A stretch of DNA of 64,000 nucleotides, taken from assembly GCF_001571365.1 (NCBI RefSeq), contig NZ_BCTQ01000034.1, forward strand, positions 1-64,000, given 5' to 3'. The stretch comes from Achromobacter denitrificans NBRC 15125 (GTDB taxonomy: Bacteria; Pseudomonadota; Gammaproteobacteria; Burkholderiales; Burkholderiaceae_B). The notes under the pieces were generated by a model. The model was not told where the DNA came from, ran no database searches, and was given only the letters and a program-made list of their open reading frames with translations. Positions 42,665 through 51,311 of the stretch are shown piece by piece. The position numbers were made by a program, and so were the translations under genes. Numbering within the stretch: the stretch's first letter is position 1; the number at the start of each line of letters is the position of its first letter.

Positions 42665-43888
42665 GTGGAAATTGGAATACTGGGCGGCGGCATTGCGGGC
42701 CTGAGCGTGGCGCTGGCATTGCGCAAGCAAGGTTACAACCCTCGGGTGTATGAGCGCCGTGCGGTGCCGGCAACCATGGGAGCCGGCGTGACGCTCTGGC
42801 CCAACGCCAGCTTTGTGCTGGAAGAACTGGGGCTGCTGCAAGACATCGAGGCCACTGGCGGTCGGCCGCAAGCAATGCGTCGCCAGGATGCTGCGGGAAA
42901 TGCACTGGGGGGCCTCGATATTGGTTTGCTGGACCGGACGATGGGATACCCAACCTACACGGTGCTGCGCAGGCACTTGCAGGAGGTGTTGCTGGACCAT
43001 GCGGCACGGGCGGGGATTCCGGTGGAGTTCGGGCGCCGGGCGGTGGTCATTGAGCTGGATGCTCATGGCAGAGCCGTGGCCCATTTCGAAAATGGCGCGA
43101 GCATCCGCCCGGATCTGCTCATTGGCGCCGACGGCCGCATGGAGTCAGTGGCGCGCAAGTTTGTCGCGGGTGACAACACACCAATCTATCAAGGCTTTGT
43201 GAACTGGATCGGCGTGGCGCAGGGGCCGCATGCGCTGGTGGACGATATTTCGATTCAGGATTTCTGGGGAGCGGGTGAGCGCTTTGGTTGCGTGGCGATT
43301 CGACCCGAACTGGTGTATTGGGCTGCGGCGCAGGCACGGCCCCTACATGAGGCCACGCCCACCGCAGATATGCGCAAGGAGGTCGAGGACCTGTTCGCGG
43401 GATGGCCCGAGCCGGTCTCAGGCATCATCCGTGCCACGCCCGAGAATGCCATCCGGCTGATTGCGGTGCATGACTTGGAGCCGCTGCATACATGGAGCCG
43501 GGCGAATGTGCTGCTGGTTGGCGATGCCGCGCATGCGCCGTTGCCGACTTCGGGGCAAGGTGCGTGCCAGGCGCTGGAAGATGCATGGCATTTGGCCCGG
43601 TGTCTGGATGCAAGGGGTGGCTTGGACGACGTCTTCCAGGCGTTTGCGAGAATCCGTGCCCCCAAGACCGCAAGGCTGGCGGAACAGGGCCGGGTCTTCG
43701 CACGCGGATTGTTCGCCACCGATCCCGAAATCTGTCGCATCCGCAACGAGCGGGCCAAGGCGTCCGATCCTGTGAGTGATGTGCAGGTCTTGGCCGCCGG
43801 ATGGGGACAGGGCCTGCCTATGCCTGGTTACGCCGACGGCACGCCAGCGCAAGGGGGTGGCTTAGGCAGCCTGTACCGTATCGAATGA
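42665..43888 (+). CDS. FAD-dependent aromatic monooxygenase (PHBH-type)
   Basis: A 407-residue flavoprotein hydroxylase. The Rossmann motif is GILGGGIAGLSVALALRKQG near residue 5. The DG motif is LLIGADGRMESVARK near 155, and the GD motif is VLLVGDAAHAPLPTSGQG near 282, giving the class A NAD(P)H monooxygenase fold. The start is GTG at 42665, with AGGAG at 42651-42655 nine bases upstream; an in-frame ATG at 42644 overlaps that ribosome site. It stands alone opposite its LysR regulator. The substrate is unknown, though an aromatic or heteroaromatic acid is likely. Confidence 0.88.
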   Translation: MEIGILGGGIAGLSVALALRKQGYNPRVYERRAVPATMGAGVTLWPNASFVLEELGLLQDIEATGGRPQAMRRQDAAGNALGGLDIGLLDRTMGYPTYTVLRRHLQEVLLDHAARAGIPVEFGRRAVVIELDAHGRAVAHFENGASIRPDLLIGADGRMESVARKFVAGDNTPIYQGFVNWIGVAQGPHALVDDISIQDFWGAGERFGCVAIRPELVYWAAAQARPLHEATPTADMRKEVEDLFAGWPEPVSGIIRATPENAIRLIAVHDLEPLHTWSRANVLLVGDAAHAPLPTSGQGACQALEDAWHLARCLDARGGLDDVFQAFARIRAPKTARLAEQGRVFARGLFATDPEICRIRNERAKASDPVSDVQVLAAGWGQGLPMPGYADGTPAQGGGLGSLYRIE

Positions 43889-44058
43889 CGTGCGTGGGAT
43901 GTACTGCATCGGGGGCGGAGGCAGGTTGCCAGGCGCGGGCTTTGCGTAGTCCCATTTAAAGGCGTGGATACGGGGGGCGCTGATGCGTTTAATCGGCGCG
44001 TCCGCGGGTGTCTGCCGTTGGCCAGAAGCGGGCGGTCAAGCTGGAGGCATCCAAGCAC

Positions 44059-45054
44059 TTACCGAAGCAAACCGCTCGATCCGCTCTTAAGAAATTCGAT
44101 TAGCGCTTTGTTGACCTCTTGCGGAGCCTCCTGCTGCAGCCAGTGCCCGGCTCCGGGGATAATTTTGGTCGCACACAGATGCGGCACAATTTGCGGCATG
44201 GCTTCAATGATGCGATCCATCCCGGGAATCGCCAGCCCGGTGTCCCGTTCCCCCACGAGATACAACGCGGGGACTTCCACATTCTTGCCCTCCAGGGCCG
44301 CCTGCAAAGCCCAATTCCGGTCCAGGTTCCTGTAGTAGTTCAGCCCGCCACGAAAGCCGCTGGTTTTGAAGCCCAGGATAAAGGCATCCAGATCGCCCTG
44401 GGTAAGCCATGGCGGCAACGCATCGGGAATTGGAAGCGAGGCGAGCAGGCCTTCCCCTTTCGCCACCATGCCAAACGGATTTGGCGTTCCCGGGTCGTTG
44501 CGCGGGCCAGCCTGACCTGACGCCGCCCAGTAGATCGCGCGTAGCGTTGCGCTGATGTCCCGTTCGAATTCTTCCTCGGCAACGCCGGGCTCACTGAAGT
44601 AGTGCGTGTAAAACACTGCGGAGTCTGTCTTGGGAAACAGTCTGCTCGGCATGACCGGAGCCCTGCGCATCATTGGAACTCCCAAGGCGACAACCGCCCG
44701 AAAGACATCGGGTCGCAATTGCGCGGCCTGCCAGGCGATGCTGGCGCCCCAGTCTCCGCCTACGATCACCGCATCTTCTGCTTGCTCACTCGCGACCAAC
44801 GCGACCAGATCGCCGATCACATCCATCGTCGTGAAGGCAGCCACGTCCGACGGACTTTCGCTGCCGCCATAACCTCGCAGGTCCGGGGCCACCGCCCGAA
44901 AGCCCGCCTGTGCAAGCGCCGGCAGCTGATGACGCCACACATGGGAGGTTTCTGGAAAGCCGTGGCACAGCAGAACGAGGGGCCCTTTACCGAGCGCAGT
45001 CACGTGGATCTTGATGCCGTTAACGTTTACATCGCGCGTTTCGAGCTCAGTCAT
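44059..45054 (-). CDS. Alpha/beta hydrolase, epoxide hydrolase-like
   Basis: A 331-residue hydrolase. The oxyanion region is LLCHGFPETSHVW near residue 30. The nucleophile elbow is VGGDWGASIAWQ near residue 98, with Asp in place of Ser as in epoxide hydrolases and haloalkane dehalogenases. A late Asp and His lie near GERDTGLAIP and GAGHWLQQEAP. The HGFP motif and the two-Tyr-like lid suggest an epoxide hydrolase. It is divergent from an Rrf2-type repressor that probably senses a related stress or substrate. Confidence 0.88.
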   Translation of the reverse strand: MTELETRDVNVNGIKIHVTALGKGPLVLLCHGFPETSHVWRHQLPALAQAGFRAVAPDLRGYGGSESPSDVAAFTTMDVIGDLVALVASEQAEDAVIVGGDWGASIAWQAAQLRPDVFRAVVALGVPMMRRAPVMPSRLFPKTDSAVFYTHYFSEPGVAEEEFERDISATLRAIYWAASGQAGPRNDPGTPNPFGMVAKGEGLLASLPIPDALPPWLTQGDLDAFILGFKTSGFRGGLNYYRNLDRNWALQAALEGKNVEVPALYLVGERDTGLAIPGMDRIIEAMPQIVPHLCATKIIPGAGHWLQQEAPQEVNKALIEFLKSGSSGLLR

Positions 45055-45087
45055 GGTGCCATCTGATAGGGAAGCTTACGGAGCGTC

Positions 45088-45113
45088 TATAATATCGTAA
45101 CTCACACTGTTAT
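45088..45113. promoter_or_regulatory. Promoter and candidate Rrf2 operator
   Basis: A plus-strand -10 element TATAAT occurs at 45088-45093. It is followed by GTAACTCACACTGTTAT, in which TAAC (45098-45101) and GTTA (45109-45112) form a dyad. This lies between the hydrolase and Rrf2 genes and is the best candidate operator. Symmetry is short, so the call is tentative. Confidence 0.45.
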
Positions 45114-45127
45114 GGAATCTGGCCTTC

Positions 45128-45544
45128 ATGAGTTGCGACACTCGCTTTGCTCGCTTGTTGCACGTCCTGGTACACATGGACTTGCGCGGCGGCACGACGA
45201 CATCGGGTACGCTCGCCAAGATGCTGCACACGAATGAGGTCGTTGTGCGGCGGACCATGGCGGCACTGCGCACAGCCGGCATGGTGAGCTCCGCAGGAGG
45301 TCGCAATGGAGGGTGGACGCTCGCCAAATCGTTGAACACGATTACCGCGCAAGATGTCTATGAAGCAATTTCCCACGGCGCCGTGTTTACCATGGGGCCT
45401 GCCAACGACAATCCCGCTTGCCCTGTCGAACTCGCTGCCAATCAATTGATTGTTGACGCCATGCGAGTAGGCGAAAGGGCGCTGCTGCAATACCTGGGCA
45501 CTCGCTTGCTTTCCGATTTCGCTGCGCAGATTCGGGCAAGGTAG
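45128..45544 (+). CDS. Rrf2 family transcriptional regulator
   Basis: A 138-residue repressor with an N-terminal winged helix (LLHVLVHMDLRGGTTTSGTL, VVVRRTMAALRTAGMVSSAGG). The GRNGGWTLAK wing is typical of YwnA/Rrf2 proteins. It has Cys at position 3 and one in NPACPVE but not the three clustered Cys of IscR, so an Fe-S cluster is unlikely. A thiol- or ligand-sensing mechanism is more plausible. It is divergent from the alpha/beta hydrolase. Confidence 0.88.
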   Translation: MSCDTRFARLLHVLVHMDLRGGTTTSGTLAKMLHTNEVVVRRTMAALRTAGMVSSAGGRNGGWTLAKSLNTITAQDVYEAISHGAVFTMGPANDNPACPVELAANQLIVDAMRVGERALLQYLGTRLLSDFAAQIRAR

Positions 45545-45656
45545 AAGCGCTTGGGACTCGCGATGATCATCCGCTGGGGCGGGGCACCCGGGTCGGCTAC
45601 GATGGCATGCGGCCTGGAGCGGTCGTCGAGAAATTCCTGCGCTGAAAAAAATAGGC

Positions 45657-45703
45657 GTCGGAATACAAATTCGCTATCCAGGACTGCGAATTTGTAGTCT
45701 GAC
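45657..45703. repeat. Palindromic repeat, copy 2 (left of cassette D)
   Basis: TACAAATTCGC and GCGAATTTGTA (11-base perfect arms) surround TATCCAGGACT. Outside the arms, GTCGGAA faces GTCTGAC with partial pairing. It is nearly identical to the copy at 50235-50285, including spacer (TAGCCAGGGCT there), and together they bracket the whole sigma-FecR-receptor cassette. Confidence 0.88.
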
Positions 45704-45788
45704 TCCTTTATTGCTGATGGGGAACCGGCTCTCGAAATCGAAATCCGTCGCGCGGACTAGTGCCACGGATCGTCGGCCATGTTATTGC

Positions 45789-45807
45789 CGTAATGAGAAT
45801 CATGATT
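45789..45807. promoter_or_regulatory. Fur box upstream of cassette D sigma factor
   Basis: TAATGAGAATCATGATT gives about 14 of 19 matches to the Fur consensus, the best in the window. It lies 45-63 bases before the sigma-factor ATG and overlaps the likely promoter. Confidence 0.65.
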
Positions 45808-45851
45808 GATAATTCCGGCCTGTTCCCCCTGCAACCGCCTCCTGCCGTTCC

Positions 45852-46358
45852 ATGCCCCGTCATCCGCCATCCGAAAAAGGTTGGCTCGCGCATTATCGCG
45901 AGCTGATCGGGACGTGGACGCGGCGCAGCGCCAGCCGGCACGATGCGGAAGACGCCGCGCACGACGTGGTGACGAACATGTTGCGCAACGGCGACGCCGC
46001 CGTGTTGGATCCGAAGGCCTACCTCTATGGCGCCAGCCAGAATCGATTGAATGGGGAATTCCGGCGCCAGTCGCGGCGCGAGGTGATCAGCCTTGAGGGG
46101 CTGCCGGACGCCGAGCATCCCGTGCAGACAGACCCCGAGTCCGCGATCCGGACCGCGCAACTGGCCGATGCGCTAAAGTCTGCGCTGGCCGAATTGCCGC
46201 TGAAATGCCAGCAAGTGTTCCTGTGGAACAAGCTTGAGGGCTACACGCAGGCCGAGATTGCACAGAAACTCGGGTTGACGCAAAGCACCGTCGAAAAGCA
46301 CATGAAGCGCGCGTTAACCCACATCCACGACCGGTTGCAAGATCATGCCCCGCACTGA
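45852..46358 (+). CDS. ECF sigma factor, FecI-like (cassette D)
   Basis: A 168-residue ECF sigma factor. Region 2 is near residues 15-75 (LIGTWTRRSASRHDAEDAAH, then DVVTNML). Region 4 is near 110-160 (LAELPLKCQQVFLWNKLEGY, TQAEIAQKLGLTQSTVEKHM). It overlaps the fecR-like gene by 14 bases. A strong Fur box precedes it. Its sequence differs clearly from the other three sigma factors in the window. Confidence 0.92.
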   Translation: MPRHPPSEKGWLAHYRELIGTWTRRSASRHDAEDAAHDVVTNMLRNGDAAVLDPKAYLYGASQNRLNGEFRRQSRREVISLEGLPDAEHPVQTDPESAIRTAQLADALKSALAELPLKCQQVFLWNKLEGYTQAEIAQKLGLTQSTVEKHMKRALTHIHDRLQDHAPH

Positions 46359-47337
46359 TTCCCGCCCGGATCCTTCCAGCACGGTCCGCGACCAGGCCAC
46401 ACACTGGTTCGCGCGCGAACGCCTGGGCGCGTTGGATGCGGATGAACGCCAGGCGCGCGACGCCTGGCTGGCCGCCGACCCCGAACACCTGCGGCAGTAC
46501 CAGTCGATGCAGGCCCTGTGGCGCGTGGCGGATGGACTGCCGGACGATGAGATGCGCGGCATCCTGGCGCAGTCCGATGGTATGCCTGCGTACCCGCGTC
46601 GCCGCCGATTCGCCATGGGGTTGACGGCCGCCTGTGCCTTGACGCTTGCCGCTGGCGTACTAGGCCCCCGGCTATGGTCGCCCACGCCGGAATTCAGCCA
46701 GACGCTGACGACGGCTCGCGGCGAACGCAAGCGCGTCGCCTTGCCGGACGGGTCCCTGCTGGAGCTGAACACGGATACGCAGGTCCGCGTCGTGCTGTAC
46801 ACGGACCGCCGCCAGGTGGAACTGCTGGCGGGCGAAGCCCTGTTCACCGTCGACCCCGACGCCGCTCGGCCTTTCACGGTGCAAGCGGGGGACGCGCAGG
46901 TCGTGGTGACGGGCACGCGCTTCAACGTCCGGCGCGACGGCGATACCGTGGCGCTGGCGGTGGACGAGGGCAGCGTGGCGTTTTCCGCCGGGTCTTGGTG
47001 GAACAGGACGACCCGCCACCTAACTGCCGGCTATGTGGCGCAGTACACACCCGGGGTCGCGCTGGCCGCGCCGCACCAGGAAAACGTGGCGGCAGTCACC
47101 GCCTGGCAGCGTGGCCGGCTGGTGTTCCGCGATACGCCCCTGGCGCAGGTGGCGGCGGAACTGAACCGCTACCTGCGCAACCCGCTGCGGATACGCGACC
47201 GGAAGCTCGCGCAGTTGCGCGTGGCGGGCACCTTGCCCATCGATGAGCCAGAATCCGTGCTAAACGTGCTGCCTCAGATCGCGCCGGTGACCGTGCTCTA
47301 CCTCGGCGACGGCAGCGCCGTCCTGGTCCCGCGCTGA
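46345..47337 (+). CDS. FecR family regulator (cassette D)
   Basis: A 330-residue inner-membrane regulator. The cytoplasmic domain has ATHWFARERLGALDADERQARD-type features near residue 15. A membrane helix follows near 88-108 (GLTAACALTLAAGVLG). The periplasmic FecR domain has LPDGSLLELNTDTQVRVVLY, GEALFTVDPDAARPFTV and GTRFNVRRDG. The 14-base overlap with the sigma gene suggests coupled translation. Confidence 0.92.
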   Translation: MPRTDSRPDPSSTVRDQATHWFARERLGALDADERQARDAWLAADPEHLRQYQSMQALWRVADGLPDDEMRGILAQSDGMPAYPRRRRFAMGLTAACALTLAAGVLGPRLWSPTPEFSQTLTTARGERKRVALPDGSLLELNTDTQVRVVLYTDRRQVELLAGEALFTVDPDAARPFTVQAGDAQVVVTGTRFNVRRDGDTVALAVDEGSVAFSAGSWWNRTTRHLTAGYVAQYTPGVALAAPHQENVAAVTAWQRGRLVFRDTPLAQVAAELNRYLRNPLRIRDRKLAQLRVAGTLPIDEPESVLNVLPQIAPVTVLYLGDGSAVLVPR

Positions 47338-47435
47338 GCGCCGCTCCTCCTTATTCCTTTCAGGCATTCGTTCCGGCGGCCGCATTGCATGCCCGTTCAC
47401 TGCGCGTCGGGTATGAATTATTTTGTTTCAAATTA

Positions 47436-47454
47436 TCTATCGAGAATCATTCCG
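47436..47454. promoter_or_regulatory. Possible Fur-like box before the cassette D receptor
   Basis: The window contains CGAGAATCATTCC and matches about 11 of 19 positions of the consensus, in an A/T-rich stretch of the 248-base gap between fecR and the receptor gene. This suggests that the receptor has its own promoter. Confidence 0.4.
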
Positions 47455-47585
47455 GTTTTCCCCCGTCTGCGGCGTCTAGGCATTGAAGGGGGACGTCGCA
47501 AGCCGATCTCGACCCTGAAAGCAACCTTAGGCCAAGGGTATCGGGCGCTAAATGCGCGGGCAGTTGAACGGGATTTTCTCTACTG

Positions 47586-50042
47586 ATGATGAACAAGCAA
47601 GACAAGCAGCGCGCCTCGGCGCACGGCGCATGCGGCGCCCTGGCGATTTCCTTGGCGCTAGCGTGGGGCGGGATGCCTCGCGACGCGGTGGCGCAGACGG
47701 CGCCCGTGCAGATCAGCATCACGGCGCAGCCGCTGGGCGATGCGCTGCTCCAGCTGGGCGAACAGGCGTCGCTGGTGATCTTCTACCTACCCGAAACCGT
47801 GCGCGGCCGCTACGCGCCGGCGGTGTCGGGCCGCCTGACCCCGGACGATGCGCTGCGCCGCCTGCTGGCCGGCACCCAGCTGACTTTCCAGATCAGCGGC
47901 AACAGCGTCACGATCGTTCCGGCCGCGGCGCCGGGCGGCGTCACGACGTTATCGCCGATCTCGGTGACGGGCCGCGGGGAATCAGCCACCGGTCCGGTGG
48001 ACGGCATGGTCGCCCGACGCAGCGCCACGGGCACCAAGTCGGACGTCAGCGTGCTTGAAACGCCGCAATCCCTGAGCATCATCACCCCCGACCAGATGGA
48101 CGTGCAGGGGGCCACCAACCTCGAACAAACCGTGCGTTACACGCCCGGCATCCGCAGCGAAATCCTGGGCGCGGGCACCGAACGCGACAAGATCTACATC
48201 CGCGGCTTCGAGCCGAACTACTACCTGGACGGCATGATGCTGCCCTATGGCGCCGCCGGACAGGGGTCGCGCATCGAGCCCTACGGCCTGGAGCGCATCG
48301 AAGTGCTGCGGGGCCCGTCGTCCGTGCTGTATGGGCAGAACCCGCCCGGGGGCATCATCAACATGGTCAGCAAGCGCCCGACCGCGGAGCCGCTGCGCGA
48401 AATCGCCCTCGAAGGCGGGAATTTCGATCGTCGCCAGGTGGCCGCGGACTTCAGCGGCCCGATCGACGAGGAAGGCAAGTTCCTCTACCGCCTGACCGCG
48501 CTCAAGCGCAACAGCGACACGCAGGTGGACTACGCGCGCGACGACCGCGATTACGTGGCGCCCAGCTTCACCTGGAAGCCTTCCGCCGCCACCAGCCTGA
48601 CCGTGCTGGGGCAGTACCAGCGCGACGACGCGGACGTGTCGGTGATGTACCTGCCGGCCTGGGGCACGCTGTACAAGAACCCGTACGGCGACATCCCGCG
48701 CGACCGCAATGTCGACGAGCCCGACCACGACAAGTTCAAGCGCTACTACCGGTCGATCGGCTATCTCTTCGAGCATCACTTCAACGACAAGCTCACCGTC
48801 AGGCAGAACCTGCGCTATGCCGACGTGGACGTCACGGCCTATTCCGTCTACGGCACGGGCCTGATCATGAACCCCGTCACGCAGCTTCCCAGCGACTACC
48901 GCACGCTGGCGCGCTACCAGTGGGACGTGGACCGCTATCAGTCGTTCTTCACACTGGACAATCAGGCGCAGGCCAAATTCCAGACCGGCGCGCTCAGCCA
49001 CGACCTGCTACTGGGCCTGGACTACAAGCGCGCAACGCTGGACCAGACGGTGCACGGCGGCGTCGGGCCCACCATCGACATCTACAACCCGGTCTATCAC
49101 GACATCGGCCGCGGCGCGAAGGTGGTCGACGGCTACGAAGAGCAGCACCAGATCGGCCTGTACCTGCAGGACCAGGTCAAGCTCGATCGCTGGCTGCTGA
49201 CGATGGGCGGTCGCTATGACTGGACCGACAAGACCAACCGCAACCGCATGACCAACGTCAAGACCACCTCCGACGACAACGTCTTCACCGGCCGGGTGGG
49301 CCTGACGTACCTGGCGGAGTCCGGCCTGGCGCCGTACGCCAGCTATTCAACGTCGTTCGAGCCCGTCTCCGGCACCGGCTATGGCGGAACGCCGTTCGAG
49401 CCCACCAAGGGCCGCCAGTACGAAGTGGGCGTGAAGTACCTGCCGCACAACTCCAACAGCCTGGTCACGGTGTCGGCCTTCCATCTGACGCAGGAAAACG
49501 TGCTGACGCCGGACATCGAGCACCGCGACTGCGCGCTCTATCCCGGCACCTGCGGCAACTTCAACGAGCAGACCGGCGAAGTCGAGGTCAAGGGCCTGGA
49601 ATTCGAGGGCCGCGCAAGCCTGACCGACAGCCTGAACCTGATCACGACCTACGCCTACACCACGTCGGAAATCACGCGCAGCAACACGGCCACCCTGGGC
49701 AAGCAGCAGCCGCTGATTCCGCGCCACCAGGCGTCGGCGTGGGCGGACTACACGATCGGCGGCGGGCCGCTCGCCGGCCTGCGCATCGGCGGCGGGGTCC
49801 GCTACGTGGGCACGTCCTATGGCGACAGCACCAACACCCTGAAAACGCCGTCGTACACGCTGGTGGACGCCGCCCTGCAATACGACCTGGGAATGCTGAA
49901 CTCGCAGCTCAAGGGCGCGCGGGTGTCGCTGAACGTAAACAACCTGTTCGACCGCCGTTATCTGACGACGTGCGCCGCCGTCAGCGCGTGCTTCTTCGGC
50001 CCAGGCCGCGTGGTCGTGGCGCAGGTGCGCTACCGCTGGTAG
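47586..50042 (+). CDS. TonB-dependent siderophore receptor with signalling domain (cassette D)
   Basis: An 818-residue outer-membrane receptor of the FhuA/FpvA group. A signal peptide of about 38 residues precedes an STN domain (about 40-110: ITAQPLGDALLQLGEQASLV, DDALRRLLAGTQLTF). The plug follows (about 150-270: LETPQSLSIITPDQMDVQGA, RIEVLRGPSSVLYGQNPPGG), then the barrel, ending NVNNLFDRRYLTTCAAVSAC and a terminal Trp (VRYRW). The GQNPPGG plug sequence is characteristic of ferrichrome/pyoverdine-type receptors. Two Cys near the end may form a loop disulphide. Confidence 0.95.
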   Translation: MMNKQDKQRASAHGACGALAISLALAWGGMPRDAVAQTAPVQISITAQPLGDALLQLGEQASLVIFYLPETVRGRYAPAVSGRLTPDDALRRLLAGTQLTFQISGNSVTIVPAAAPGGVTTLSPISVTGRGESATGPVDGMVARRSATGTKSDVSVLETPQSLSIITPDQMDVQGATNLEQTVRYTPGIRSEILGAGTERDKIYIRGFEPNYYLDGMMLPYGAAGQGSRIEPYGLERIEVLRGPSSVLYGQNPPGGIINMVSKRPTAEPLREIALEGGNFDRRQVAADFSGPIDEEGKFLYRLTALKRNSDTQVDYARDDRDYVAPSFTWKPSAATSLTVLGQYQRDDADVSVMYLPAWGTLYKNPYGDIPRDRNVDEPDHDKFKRYYRSIGYLFEHHFNDKLTVRQNLRYADVDVTAYSVYGTGLIMNPVTQLPSDYRTLARYQWDVDRYQSFFTLDNQAQAKFQTGALSHDLLLGLDYKRATLDQTVHGGVGPTIDIYNPVYHDIGRGAKVVDGYEEQHQIGLYLQDQVKLDRWLLTMGGRYDWTDKTNRNRMTNVKTTSDDNVFTGRVGLTYLAESGLAPYASYSTSFEPVSGTGYGGTPFEPTKGRQYEVGVKYLPHNSNSLVTVSAFHLTQENVLTPDIEHRDCALYPGTCGNFNEQTGEVEVKGLEFEGRASLTDSLNLITTYAYTTSEITRSNTATLGKQQPLIPRHQASAWADYTIGGGPLAGLRIGGGVRYVGTSYGDSTNTLKTPSYTLVDAALQYDLGMLNSQLKGARVSLNVNNLFDRRYLTTCAAVSACFFGPGRVVVAQVRYRW

Positions 50043-50049
50043 CCGCCCG

Positions 50050-50223
50050 TCAGGCGCGCATCGCCCGGGCCAGCTCCCCGGCTATGCGCGCACAGGCCTC
50101 GCCGGCCTCGGCCACCATGTTCCCCATGCCCAGGAACTCGTGGATCATGCCGGCATACACACACAGCGACACCGGTACGTCCGTGTCTTCGGGCCTTGCC
50201 GCATATTGCCGTCCTTCGTCCAT
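50050..50223 (-). pseudogene. C-terminal remnant of an alpha/beta-hydrolase-3 esterase
   Basis: The minus strand reads DEGRQYAARPEDTDVP followed by YAGMIHEFLGMGN and a stop at 50050. This is the C-terminal end of hormone-sensitive-lipase-type esterases, including the catalytic His in GMIHEF. Everything upstream (oxyanion HGGG, nucleophile GDSAGG) is missing. The break lies about 12 bases from the palindrome at 50235, so insertion or rearrangement at the repeat probably truncated the gene. Confidence 0.75.
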
Positions 50224-50234
50224 TAGAAACCTCA

Positions 50235-50285
50235 GTGTCAGACTACAAATTCGCTAGCCAGGGCTGCGAATTTGTAGTCTGACAC
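50235..50285. repeat. Palindromic repeat, copy 3 (perfect; right of cassette D)
   Basis: GTGTCAGACTACAAATTCGC at 50235-50254 is exactly complementary to 50266-50285, giving 20-bp perfect arms around an 11-base spacer (TAGCCAGGGCT). It is the best-preserved member of a three-copy family in this window and lies 193 bases after the cassette D receptor. Confidence 0.92.
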
Positions 50286-50630
50286 CTCGTATCCCTGCAT
50301 GGCGAGGACGATGCAGGTGCGGGCGGCGCGACGCACGAGGCGCCAGCGTCGATCCAGTAGCACCGATGAATGGTGTCAGCCTGAGGTTTCGACACCGAAG
50401 CGCAGGCTGCCACCACTTTCCCAAGCTGATGGTGACGTTGGCGAGACGGGCAGCACCAATGGCGGCGCTAGAAGTCCGAAGCACGAATAAGGGATAACCC
50501 TTAATGATGGAATGTACGAATAAAATTCCTGGATGAGTGGGAATTTATATCGTTTTGAGGAATGCACCGCAGGGCCTTGTAATGCGAGTTCGCTTAACGC
50601 CGTTCACGCATTTACCCAGCAGGCTTCCTC
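50286..50630. other. Gene-free stretch before the RraA-like gene
   Basis: No gene is supported in these 345 bases. A 76-codon minus-strand stretch spanning the palindrome has no recognisable domain. The last 150 bases are A/T-richer (50470-50580) and probably hold the promoter for the aldolase-aminotransferase-ABC operon. Confidence 0.5.
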
Positions 50631-51311
50631 ATGAATCCCATCGGATACCGCATTCTTCCTCGTTCCGCTCCGGCCGTCTCCCCCGAGGTGCTGGCCGGCT
50701 TCGCCGCCATTGGCTCGGCCCAGATCAGCGACTGCATGAATCGCCTATACGGCGTGGACGGGCTCCGTCCGCTGCACGCGGGCAACCAGCGCACGGTCGG
50801 TCTGGCGCTCACCGTCAAGACTCGTCCGGGCGATAACCTGATGATCCACAAGGCGATTTCGCTGGGCGGGGCGGGCGACGTGATTGTGGTGGACGGCGCA
50901 GGCGATACCAGTAATGCGCTGGTGGGCGAGCTGATGATGATGGATGCGCAGGCGCGCGGAATCGAAGGTTTTGTGATCGATGGCGCGGTGCGTGACCTGG
51001 ATGTATTTGCGCAAGGGCAGTTCGGCTGTTTCGCGCGTGCCGTGTCGCACAAGGGGCCGTACAAGGATGGCCCGGGCGAGATCAATGTGCCGGTGTCGGT
51101 GGGCGGCCAGGTGGTGAACCCGGGCGACGTGGTGGTGGGCGATGCCGACGGCGTGGTGGTGATTCCCGCCGAGCATGCCGCGGCGGTGCTCGCCCTGGCG
51201 ACGAAGAAGGAAGCCGACGAGGCGGTGGCGAAGGAAAAGCTGCGCGCCGGCACCTACACCAAGCCCTGGCTGGAGAAGACTCTGGCCGAGAAGACGGGAG
51301 CCGCGAAATGA
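50631..51311 (+). CDS. RraA-like aldolase (HMG/CHA aldolase family)
   Basis: A 226-residue protein of the RraA/4-hydroxy-4-methyl-2-oxoglutarate aldolase family. Key features are the segment SAQISDCMNRLYG, GGAGDVIVVDGAGD and the Arg-Asp pair in VIDGAVRDLDVF that binds substrate and metal in the aldolases. GDVVVGDADGVVVIP closes the fold. It could be an aldolase releasing pyruvate, or an RNase E inhibitor homologue; the operon context (aminotransferase and amino-acid importer) favours the aldolase. Its stop overlaps the next start by ATGA. Confidence 0.88.
   Translation: MNPIGYRILPRSAPAVSPEVLAGFAAIGSAQISDCMNRLYGVDGLRPLHAGNQRTVGLALTVKTRPGDNLMIHKAISLGGAGDVIVVDGAGDTSNALVGELMMMDAQARGIEGFVIDGAVRDLDVFAQGQFGCFARAVSHKGPYKDGPGEINVPVSVGGQVVNPGDVVVGDADGVVVIPAEHAAAVLALATKKEADEAVAKEKLRAGTYTKPWLEKTLAEKTGAAK

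Larger units (their letters stand above)
45545..45851. other. Intergenic region with palindrome copy 2 and Fur box
   Basis: This 307-base gap carries no recognised gene. A plus-strand open stretch ending at about 45646 (VGYDGMRPGAVVEKFLR then stop) could be a relic of a gene end, but I cannot assign it. It contains the palindrome copy at 45657-45703 and the cassette D promoter with its Fur box. Confidence 0.5.

Noticed and set aside
47389..47586. 65-codon plus-strand frame between fecR and the cassette D receptor
   Set aside because: No family features, and the region is A/T-rich like a promoter.
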